This document shows, piece by piece, positions 5,905 through 11,579 of a DNA stretch of 11,579 nucleotides (positions are counted from its first letter, which is position 1; each line of letters begins with the position of its first letter). The stretch is from a bacterium (lineage in GTDB: Bacteria > UBP13 > UBA5359). The notes under the pieces were generated by a model. The model saw only the letters and a program-made list of their open reading frames with translations, was not told where the DNA came from and did no database searches. The position numbers and the translations under genes were made by a program. Location: contig JAQVUQ010000045.1 of assembly GCA_028699365.1 (NCBI GenBank), positions 1 through 11,579 on the forward strand. Reading direction: 5' to 3'.

Positions 5905-7170
5905 TCAGTCTTCAATATAAGGTATGGTCATCGGCCCTTCCGGCAGAACGGCTATGGAGGCCCTGCCTCCCAGCGCTTCCACCTCCGCCGCCAGACGTAA
6001 TTCCATATCCTCAATCGCTTCCATATACGCCTGCGTTACTTCCTCAGCCGCCAAACCGGAATAGAGGGCTACCCGGGCATGAGAGGCTATCACTGCCAGC
6101 AACTGTGCCTCCCACTGATCCAGTATACCCTCTCCCGGCTCTCTGACCCGTGCCAGCAGACCCCCAGGAGAGCCGTGAGCTGCCAGTAAAGCCTTGAAAT
6201 TACCGTGATCCGGGAAGCCGTCCCGGCACTCGGATGCACAGAGTATGAGCCCCCCCGGCCGAACGATCCTGCAAGCCGCCGACATACCCTTGACCGTCTG
6301 GTAAAGATTCTGGTCCAGCGGATAGCCGCCGTTAGTGGTGATCACTATATCGTAGCGATCGGGGACGGATAGCATGGCGCTTTCCCGGCAAAAGCGGCAG
6401 GCCGCCTCATGACAGGCTATCGGCTCACCGGCAAATAATCCGGTTATTCGGTGCTCCCGGTTCAAGGTTACGTTGATGCAGAAATCCGCCGGCTGCAGAG
6501 CACCGCATTCTCTGATCATGCACTGGGTAGGATTGCTTTTAATTACGCCCCAGGTAGACCGGGGATCATCGATCATTCCGGCTCCGTGGAAGTATATGAT
6601 GTCATCAATGCCCAGTATCCCCGGACAGACGGCCTTGTATCCGCCGGAAAATCCGGCCATAAAGTGCGGCTCGACAAAACCCAGCAGGATGCGCTTATCC
6701 GCCCGGATATATTCGCGGTTCATTCTTACGACGTGCCCGTCGTGAAGTTGGCCGGCGTCGTCCAGTTCATCCGGCTTGAAGGCATCGTGATTGATGATGC
6801 GATAACGACTGACTATATCCCGACCCAGCATGGCCGTCATTTCATCCATGGTACAGGCCCGGTGCGATCCCGTACCGATAATTATCGTTACTCTCTCCGG
6901 CGGCACATGGTCCATCTCATCCATCAGCCACGGCACAATCCTGTTGCCGGGAAATGGCCGGGTGATGTCGGGCATTACCACAGCCACTCTATCACCGGCG
7001 GAAACGGTCTCCCTGAGTGAAGAAACGCTCACCGGCTGCCGCACGGCCGCAATAAAGGATGCTCTTTCGTCAGCCAGGCCGGCGATATACCTGGGCTCCA
7101 TGACATCGATATCCGACTCTGGCAGATTTACTGCCAGATAACCGTCACCGTATTTCAACGATACTCTCAT
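5905..7170 (-). CDS. larA: LarA-family nickel-pincer 2-hydroxyacid racemase
   Basis: The 421-residue protein matches the LarA lactate racemase fold. In characterised LarA the nickel-pincer nucleotide is attached to Lys184, and His108, His174 and His200 serve as catalytic or nickel-binding residues. Here GTGSHR gives His103, EPHFMAGFSGGYKAV gives His169 and Lys179, and IIYFHGAGM gives His195, the same spacing with a constant offset of five. DITRPFPG (Asp68, Arg71) and YQTVKGM (Gln291, Lys294) also match. The enzyme should be active if the cofactor made by LarB, LarC and LarE is supplied; none of those genes is in the window. Lactate is the best guess, but the family also contains racemases of malate and other hydroxyacids. 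A GAGGG site precedes the ATG. The operon context (GntR regulator, FAD dehydrogenase) fits use of either enantiomer through one stereospecific dehydrogenase. Confidence 0.9.
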   Translation of the reverse strand: MRVSLKYGDGYLAVNLPESDIDVMEPRYIAGLADERASFIAAVRQPVSVSSLRETVSAGDRVAVVMPDITRPFPGNRIVPWLMDEMDHVPPERVTIIIGTGSHRACTMDEMTAMLGRDIVSRYRIINHDAFKPDELDDAGQLHDGHVVRMNREYIRADKRILLGFVEPHFMAGFSGGYKAVCPGILGIDDIIYFHGAGMIDDPRSTWGVIKSNPTQCMIRECGALQPADFCINVTLNREHRITGLFAGEPIACHEAACRFCRESAMLSVPDRYDIVITTNGGYPLDQNLYQTVKGMSAACRIVRPGGLILCASECRDGFPDHGNFKALLAAHGSPGGLLARVREPGEGILDQWEAQLLAVIASHARVALYSGLAAEEVTQAYMEAIEDMELRLAAEVEALGGRASIAVLPEGPMTIPYIED

Positions 7171-7190
7171 TTTACCCTCACATCGCTAGA

Positions 7191-7212
7191 TTGTAGATTG
7201 TATACACTACAA
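7191..7212. promoter_or_regulatory. Putative GntR operator between regulator gene and larA
   Basis: TTGTAG and CTACAA form an inverted repeat with a 10-bp spacer containing the palindrome TGTATACA. The first 16 bases (7191-7206) match the site at 7933-7948 in 14 positions. It lies 20 bases upstream of the larA start, so larA may have a separately controlled promoter. Confidence 0.6.
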
Positions 7213-7241
7213 CAGAAAAGTAATGGATTCCCGGATATTCC

Positions 7242-7913
7242 TCAAGATTCCTCTCCCAAAGTGCTCATAATATTGCTCCTGGTATGGAGGATATGTTCTT
7301 TCATGGCCTTTGCCGCCGCTGCAGTATCCCTCACAGCCATAGCTTCTATGATAACCATATGCTCTTCCAGCGCCTGCATAATCTGTTCATCGGCTCTGGC
7401 TATGACCGTAGTCCTGAAGAAATTGACCATGTTCCCCAGAGATTCTATAGTTGCGGCCAGACGCCTGTTGCCGGAATGCTCGGCAATACAGCGGTGCAGT
7501 TCACGGTCAAAAGCATGGCTTTCTTCTTTGCATTCCGATGTCATCTTTTCCCGGCTGGTCTCGGCTCCGGCCTTGAGAGCATCGATAACCGCCTCCGGTA
7601 TGCGAGGCGTTGCCAGGGTTACGGCCAGCTCTTCCAGAACAGCCCTGATATCGTAAATCTCGGCCACATCATGCAATTCCAGCTTCTTGACATACATGCC
7701 TTTCCGGGGCAGAAGCTCCACCAGTTCGTCCTTGGCCAGTGATTTCATGGCTTCCCTGACAGGCGTGCGGCTGACGCCCAGTTGCCGGGCGACATCCTCC
7801 TCGGTAAGACGGGTGCCGGGAGCCAGCTTTCCCGTAAGAATCTGCTCTGTTATGATCTCGTATATCCGTCGATCGATATTGGCATGCTCCAATTGCGACA
7901 GGCTGAACGGCAC
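7242..7913 (-). CDS. GntR-family transcriptional regulator, FCD (FadR) subfamily
   Basis: A winged helix-turn-helix (IYEIITEQILTGKLAPGTRL to VSRTPVREAMKSL, ending KGMYVKKL) precedes an all-helical FCD domain. In the FCD domain Asp139, His143, His188 and His210 (counted from the GTG at 7922) fit the D-x3-H, H, H set that binds a metal next to the effector pocket. Regulators of this group often respond to lactate or other small organic acids, which suits the larA and dehydrogenase genes downstream. The frame opens with GTG at 7920-7922, but GGGA directly abuts that codon. GTG at 7911-7913 has GGGAG eight bases upstream, so I prefer it, giving 223 residues. Matching candidate operators lie before the gene and before larA. 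Confidence 0.9.
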   Translation of the reverse strand: MPFSLSQLEHANIDRRIYEIITEQILTGKLAPGTRLTEEDVARQLGVSRTPVREAMKSLAKDELVELLPRKGMYVKKLELHDVAEIYDIRAVLEELAVTLATPRIPEAVIDALKAGAETSREKMTSECKEESHAFDRELHRCIAEHSGNRRLAATIESLGNMVNFFRTTVIARADEQIMQALEEHMVIIEAMAVRDTAAAAKAMKEHILHTRSNIMSTLGEES

Positions 7914-7932
7914 GGCAACCACTCCCGTTTAA

Positions 7933-7948
7933 TTGTATATTGTATGCA
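7933..7948. promoter_or_regulatory. Putative GntR operator upstream of the regulator gene
   Basis: TTGTATATTGTATGCA matches 7191-7206 in 14 of 16 positions and covers a possible -10 box (TACAAT on the minus strand, 7939-7944), which suggests autorepression. No good -35 box accompanies it. Confidence 0.58.
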
Positions 7949-8029
7949 TTCGACATGGCCGGAACATATCCTCTTTTATCGGATAGAGTGGGAGAGTTTG
8001 ATGTTGAAATACTTGAATTACGGGCATAC

Positions 8030-8058
8030 TTGAAGGTAGATACGAAAAAGAATAGAAT
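8030..8058 (+). promoter_or_regulatory. Candidate promoter of the small gene and hicBA
   Basis: TTGAAG (8030-8035) and TAGAAT (8053-8058) are 17 bp apart. Transcription would start near 8065, about 20 bases before the 42-codon gene. The -35 box lies in the second copy of a 9-bp direct repeat, ATACTTGAA (8009-8017 and 8026-8034). Confidence 0.55.
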
Positions 8059-8085
8059 TTAGTAATAGGAAGGAGCGTGATCTGG

Positions 8086-8214
8086 ATGGAGGACTTATGG
8101 AAGAAAGAATTCTTGTCCGGACTGCATGAGAGCATAATCGAAATGGACCAGGGCGGCGGACGCTCGTGGGAAGATGTCCAGAAAGATATCGAATCCACCC
8201 CGGTGGAACCTTGA
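8086..8214 (+). CDS. Small protein of unknown function ahead of hicBA (42 residues)
   Basis: The frame reads MEDLWKKEFLSGLHESIIEM and continues through GGGRSWEDVQKDIESTPVEP. AGGAAGGAG lies ten bases upstream of the ATG, one of the best ribosome sites in the window, and a candidate promoter lies before it, so I regard it as a real gene. An in-frame GTG at 8077 is an alternative start. The composition is acidic and helical. The ending GRSWEDVQKDI vaguely resembles the C-terminal tails of Phd or RelB-type antitoxins, without a DNA-binding half. It could be an antitoxin remnant, an accessory peptide of the hicBA unit, or an unrelated small protein. I do not recognise the family. Confidence 0.55.
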   Translation: MEDLWKKEFLSGLHESIIEMDQGGGRSWEDVQKDIESTPVEP

Positions 8215-8239
8215 GTGAGTTTTCGTTTTGTGTAATAAT
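8211..8239 (+). promoter_or_regulatory. Second candidate promoter, directly upstream of hicB
   Basis: TTGAGT (8211-8216) overlaps the stop codon of the small gene. A 17-bp spacer ending in TGT leads to AATAAT (8234-8239), and the TG makes it a possible extended -10 promoter. Transcription would start near 8246, too close to the ATG at 8257 for a ribosome site but suitable for the one at 8299. Confidence 0.45.
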
Positions 8240-8298
8240 AGTAAGTGAATTAACCTATGAGTGTTGGTAAAATTATCAGGACAGGAAATGATGACATT

Positions 8299-8514
8299 AT
8301 GATCTTCCATGTATTGCTTGAACAAGCTGAGGATGGCTGGGTAGTTGCTGAGGTGCCCGCACTGCCGGGTTGCGTTTCTCAGGGCAAAGATGAAAAGGAA
8401 GCTCTCGACAATATTAAAGAATCCATCACCGCCTGGCTGTGGGCCGAAGATCAGAAGGCGATCTCTTCTCTACCACATAATGATGATCAGCAGCCCATAG
8501 TAGTAGCAGTTTAA
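8299..8514 (+). CDS. hicB: HicB-family antitoxin
   Basis: MIFHVLLEQAEDGWVVAEVP followed by ALPGCVSQGKDEKEALDNIKESITAWLWAED is a classic HicB partial RNase H-like fold. HicB binds and masks the HicA toxin. The frame is open from an ATG at 8257, which would add 14 residues, but family members normally begin at MxFHV or MKYHV. The 8257 codon also has no ribosome site, whereas AGGACAGGAA precedes 8299. From 8299 the protein has 71 residues. It ends soon after the fold (QQPIVVAV) with no added ribbon-helix-helix or Xre domain, so it may not repress its own promoter. It is followed after five bases by hicA. Confidence 0.9.
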   Translation: MIFHVLLEQAEDGWVVAEVPALPGCVSQGKDEKEALDNIKESITAWLWAEDQKAISSLPHNDDQQPIVVAV

Positions 8515-8519
8515 CCACT

Positions 8520-8741
8520 ATGGGCAGGCTGAACAATATTTCCGGCAAAGACGCAGTCAAGGCCTTTCAGAAAGCCGGCTGGCAACCTATCGGACAGGTT
8601 GGCAGCCACTTGGTAATGGTTAAACCGGGTATGCGGGCTAATCTTTCCATTCCTCAGCATCGGGAATTATCCGTAGGTACACTACGTGCCCTTATCAGAC
8701 ATTCCGAGCTAACTGTCGAAGAATTCCTGACCCTGCTTTAA
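8520..8741 (+). CDS. hicA: HicA-family mRNA interferase toxin
   Basis: The 73-residue protein has the compact double-stranded-RNA-binding-like fold of HicA toxins (YcfA type). ISGKDAVKAFQKAGWQPIGQ precedes the catalytic histidine in GSHLVM (His30), followed by IPQHRELSVGTLRALIRHSELTVEEFLTLL. HicA cleaves mRNA until bound by HicB. Length and motifs are intact. No Shine-Dalgarno is visible before the ATG, so translation probably depends on reinitiation from hicB, which would keep toxin below antitoxin. The antitoxin-first order is the less common one but is known for this family. Its stop codon lies one base from that of the malic enzyme gene on the other strand. Confidence 0.92.
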   Translation: MGRLNNISGKDAVKAFQKAGWQPIGQVGSHLVMVKPGMRANLSIPQHRELSVGTLRALIRHSELTVEEFLTLL

Positions 8742-8742
8742 T

Positions 8743-9915
8743 TTAAACTCTGGCTACACCCGTCTCCCTGGCGGCACGCGCTACGGCCTCGGCTACGGCC
8801 GGCCCTACGCGCTTATCGAAAGCTTCGGGAATGATATAATCCGGATTCAGTTCCTCCGGCTTCACCAGCCCGGCTATGGCTTGTGACGCCGCCACCTTCA
8901 TAGCGTGGTTTATCTCACTGGCCCGGACATCCAGAGCACCTCTGAAGATGCCCGGAAAAGCCAGCACATTGTTGATCTGGTTGGGATAATCGGAGCGGCC
9001 GGTACCTATTACGGCTGCTCCGGCGGCCCTGGCTTCGTCCGGAATTATCTCCGGCACCGGATTGGCCATGGCAAAAATGATGGCATCAGGAGCCATACGC
9101 CTGACCATTTCAGGCTTTAGAACACCGGCCACGGAGACCCCTATGAAGACGTCCATGCCTGCAATGATCTCTTCCAAAGCCCCCTGAATACCCTCTCTGT
9201 TGGTCTCCTCCGCCAGTTTCTCCTTGAAGCTGTTGTTGCCGGGGCGTCCCGCGTAGATGGCCCCCTTGGTATCGCAGACCACTCTATCCTTGACACCGGC
9301 CGCCAGCAGATAGCGCGATACGGACGTGCCGGCTGCTCCGGCCCCGTTCATCAAAACCCGCAAGTCCTCCATCTTCTTGCCGGTTATCTTCAGTGCATTG
9401 ATAAGCCCGGCCAGCACCACCACGGCCGTGCCGTGCTGGTCGTCATGAAAGACGGGAATATCCAGCCGGCTCTTAAGCTCGTCCTCTATATAAAAGCATT
9501 CGGGAGCCGCTATATCCTCAAGATTAATGCCTCCAAAGGTAGGAGACATGGCTTCAACCGCTTCAATAATCGAGTCCGGGCTTCCGGCTTTAAGGCAGAT
9601 AGGAAAGGCATCCACGTTGCCAAAGGCTTTGAAGAGCACGGCTTTGCCTTCCATAACCGGCATGCCGGCTTCCGGCCCGATGTTTCCCAAACCCAGCACG
9701 GCCGTGCCGTCCGTGACCACCGCCACCAGATTCCCCCTGGCAGTGTAATCCCAGACCTTGTCCGGGTGATGATAGATCTCCATGCAGGCATCGGCCACTC
9801 CGGGCGTATAGGCCAGACTCAGGTCATGCTTGCTCTCTACCGGAACCTTGCTGGTAACCTCTATTTTTCCCTTGTGCTCCTGATGCAGCCTCAGGGCTTC
9901 TTCCCTTATTCCCAT
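8743..9915 (-). CDS. Malic enzyme, small bacterial type (YtsJ-like)
   Basis: This 390-residue enzyme decarboxylates L-malate to pyruvate while reducing NAD(P). The tyrosine in LAYTPGVA (Tyr36) and the lysine in GKAVLFKAFG (Lys91) are the usual catalytic pair. INLEDIAAPECF (Glu133, Asp134) and FHDDQHGTA (Asp158, Asp159) bind the divalent metal. The dinucleotide loop is NGAGAAGTSVSRYL (about 190-203). Cofactor preference cannot be told by eye. The frame extends upstream to 9987, but MGIREEALRLHQEHKGKIEV is the normal family start and has GGGAG eight bases before it, so 9915 is preferred. The first 92 bases overlap dnaE, and the order dnaE then malic enzyme is conserved in Bacillus. Confidence 0.94.
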   Translation of the reverse strand: MGIREEALRLHQEHKGKIEVTSKVPVESKHDLSLAYTPGVADACMEIYHHPDKVWDYTARGNLVAVVTDGTAVLGLGNIGPEAGMPVMEGKAVLFKAFGNVDAFPICLKAGSPDSIIEAVEAMSPTFGGINLEDIAAPECFYIEDELKSRLDIPVFHDDQHGTAVVVLAGLINALKITGKKMEDLRVLMNGAGAAGTSVSRYLLAAGVKDRVVCDTKGAIYAGRPGNNSFKEKLAEETNREGIQGALEEIIAGMDVFIGVSVAGVLKPEMVRRMAPDAIIFAMANPVPEIIPDEARAAGAAVIGTGRSDYPNQINNVLAFPGIFRGALDVRASEINHAMKVAASQAIAGLVKPEELNPDYIIPEAFDKRVGPAVAEAVARAARETGVARV

Positions 9916-11579
9916 TCGACTTTCTCCCTTCCAGCCAGACGGCTCCGTCCGGCAGCAATTGTTTGAGTTTTTCCACGATGATCGCATCGTCTACTACCTT
10001 GTAGGCGTCTCCCAAAGCTATCATGATCGATTGTTCGTTCTGCAAATGCAGGTAGACCTTTATCGGCCCGGGATGAAGTGCCAGCAGTTCCTTGACGCCG
10101 GCCAGCACATCCGGGGAGACGCTGCGTCCGGGCCTGATATGCAGATCGGGTATCACTCCGGCCAGCACTTCCGCCAGCGGCGATATATCCTCGCAAAGGA
10201 TCTTGATCTCCTCTGCTTCCTCTTCCTCCGGCTCCGCCCCGCCTTTCCTGGGTGCCTTGCGGCTTATCCTGCCTCTGGCCACCAGAACGGCATCCTTGCT
10301 CAGGCAGGGCCGGCATTTCTCATAAGCCTCGGAGAAGACGATAAGTTCCAGTTTGCCTGTAAGATCCTCCATCTGCACAAAGGCCATGGCTTTATTGTTA
10401 CGGGTGACGATAGGCTTGACGGAGGAGACCATGCCTACAACGGTGACTTCGTCCTTGTCCTGGAATATATCAAGGCCCTCCACGGTCAACGAGGTTATCC
10501 TGGCTATGTCGTTTTGAAGATGGCGCAACGGATGATCGGACACATACAGGCCCAGTGCATCCCGCTCCATATCCAGCAGCACGTTACGCTCCAGTTCCGG
10601 GACGTTGGGCATATCCGGCCGGGCGACATCCTGGGCCGTGTCTCCATCTCCGCCCAGAAGATCGAACAGGGATGTCTGGCCCGATTGAGCTTCCTGCTGG
10701 CGCCGCTGCCCGTAATCCATAGCCATATCCGCAACGGCCAGCAACTGACCCCGGTGGCCTTCCAGGGAATCGCAGGCACCGCAGCGGATAAGGCTCTCCA
10801 GCACCTGTTTGTTAAGAGTCCTGCCCTCTACCCGGCAGCAGAGGTCGAAGATATCAGCAAAAGATTCCTCCCGGCGTGCCTCGACAATCGCATCCACGGA
10901 GCCGCGTCCCACATTCTTCACCGCTCCCAGCCCAAAGCGTATGCATCTGTTTTCCACGCTGAAGCCCCAGTTGCTGCGGTTGATATCCGGCGGCAGAACT
11001 TCCAGGCCCAGACGCCTGCTCTCCTCGATATATAGAGAGAGCTTGTCTTCGCTGCCCATTTCGCTGGACAGCAGGGCAGCCATAAACTGCACCGGATAGT
11101 GGCATTTAAGATAAGCCGTCTGGTAAGTGATGATGCCGTAAGCGGCGGAGTGGCTTTTATTGAAACCGTATTCGGCAAAGAAGGCTATCTGATCGAAGAC
11201 GGCACTGGCGGTCGTGCCGTTAATGCCTCTCTCCCGGCAGCCGTCTATGAATACCCCTCGCTGCTTGTCCATGACCTTCAGGTCCTTCTTGGCCATGGCC
11301 CGGCGCAACAGATCGGCCTGCCCCAGCGAGAAACCGGCCAGCTCGTTGGTTATCTGCATGACCTGTTCCTGATAAACGATGACGCCGTAAGTCTCCTTCA
11401 GTATCGGCTCCAGCATGGGATGCAGATACTCCACCGGCTGCTCGCCTCTCTTCCGGGCGGCAAAGAGCGGCGTGCCGCTGCCCAGCGGTCCCGGCCGGTA
11501 GAGGGCAATAAGCGCGATGATATCGTCTATGCAGTCGGGACTGATCTCCCGGCAGAGATTTCGCATGCCGGCGCTCTCC
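9824..11579 (-). CDS. dnaE: DNA polymerase III alpha subunit, DnaE1 type (C-terminal part; 5' end outside window)
   Basis: About 585 residues of the replicative polymerase alpha subunit are visible, and the frame is open at the window edge (ESAGMRNLCREI). Seen in order are IALYRPGPLGSG, GVIVYQEQVM, LLRRAMAKKD and YGFNKSHSAAYGIITYQTAYLK of the fingers. Then come the helix-hairpin-helix region, a possible clamp-binding motif QTSLF (about residue 300 of the visible part), and an OB fold (VVGMVSSVKPIV to FVQMEDLTGKLELIVFSEAYEK). An acidic run PEEEEAEE lies in the C-terminal part. The PHP domain and palm aspartates lie outside the window. The protein continues about 35 residues past VWLEG with a basic, Gly/Ser/Gln-rich tail to a stop at 9824-9826. 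That tail is encoded in the DNA that also encodes the malic enzyme N-terminus. Confidence 0.96.
   Translation of the reverse strand, partial: ESAGMRNLCREISPDCIDDIIALIALYRPGPLGSGTPLFAARKRGEQPVEYLHPMLEPILKETYGVIVYQEQVMQITNELAGFSLGQADLLRRAMAKKDLKVMDKQRGVFIDGCRERGINGTTASAVFDQIAFFAEYGFNKSHSAAYGIITYQTAYLKCHYPVQFMAALLSSEMGSEDKLSLYIEESRRLGLEVLPPDINRSNWGFSVENRCIRFGLGAVKNVGRGSVDAIVEARREESFADIFDLCCRVEGRTLNKQVLESLIRCGACDSLEGHRGQLLAVADMAMDYGQRRQQEAQSGQTSLFDLLGGDGDTAQDVARPDMPNVPELERNVLLDMERDALGLYVSDHPLRHLQNDIARITSLTVEGLDIFQDKDEVTVVGMVSSVKPIVTRNNKAMAFVQMEDLTGKLELIVFSEAYEKCRPCLSKDAVLVARGRISRKAPRKGGAEPEEEEAEEIKILCEDISPLAEVLAGVIPDLHIRPGRSVSPDVLAGVKELLALHPGPIKVYLHLQNEQSIMIALGDAYKVVDDAIIVEKLKQLLPDGAVWLEGRKSNGNKGRSPEAASGAQGKNRGYQQGSGREQA

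Noticed and set aside
9916-9987. Upstream extension of the malic enzyme frame, 24 extra residues
   Set aside because: These codons lie within dnaE, are Cys/Ser/Asn-rich and do not match malic enzyme N-termini. The ribosome site serves the ATG at 9915.
9959-11035. Long open frame on the plus strand inside dnaE (358 codons)
   Set aside because: It is antisense to dnaE and has no family features. The absence of stops follows from dnaE codon usage.
1-11579. tRNA, rRNA, CRISPR repeats, insertion-sequence ends
   Set aside because: No cloverleaf-like segments, regularly spaced repeats, transposase motifs or long terminal inverted repeats were seen by eye. A covariance-model search would be needed to exclude small RNAs.

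Overview
The window looks like a chromosomal piece of a moderate-G+C Bacillota (Clostridia-type) genome. The evidence is the purine-rich Shine-Dalgarno sequences, the sigma-A-type promoters (TTGACA, 17 bp, TATTAT), and dnaE followed directly by a small malic enzyme gene, an order known from Bacillus (dnaE-ytsJ). I could not identify the genus.

Region 1 (1-2820, all on the minus strand) is a LacI-controlled carbohydrate uptake locus. A lipoprotein solute-binding protein is followed by a LacI-family regulator and then by the first 65 codons of an ADP-ribosylglycohydrolase-family gene that leaves the window. Both the binding-protein promoter and the lacI promoter are flanked by copies of one 14-bp site, TGTTATCGGTTACA or a close variant. 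No permease genes are in view. Region 2 (about 2830-4478) is a small graveyard of mobile or addiction-type genes. It holds a truncated AAA/DUF4143-type ATPase, a truncated HepT-type toxin missing its catalytic His, an intact MntA-type nucleotidyltransferase antitoxin, an intact VapC toxin, and the C-terminal part of a VapB antitoxin with no DNA-binding domain.

Region 3 (4472-7948, minus strand) is a 2-hydroxyacid operon: a GntR/FCD regulator, a LarA-type nickel-pincer racemase with all its key residues, and a GlcD-type FAD-dependent 2-hydroxyacid dehydrogenase. A 16-bp site repeated with two mismatches lies before the regulator and between the regulator and larA. The operon probably interconverts the enantiomers of lactate or another 2-hydroxyacid and then oxidises one of them.

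Region 4 (8030-8741, plus strand) holds a 42-codon unknown gene followed by a complete hicB-hicA toxin-antitoxin pair, each with a plausible promoter. Region 5 (8743-11579, minus strand) is housekeeping: the 3' part of dnaE, whose frame runs 92 nt into the start of a small malic enzyme gene. hicA and the malic enzyme gene converge with one base between their stop codons. The most interesting points are the doubled operator architecture in region 1, the complementary decay of two toxin-antitoxin pairs in region 2, the unknown small gene ahead of hicBA, and the dnaE/malic enzyme overlap. I found no tRNA, rRNA, CRISPR array, insertion sequence or convincing intrinsic terminator.
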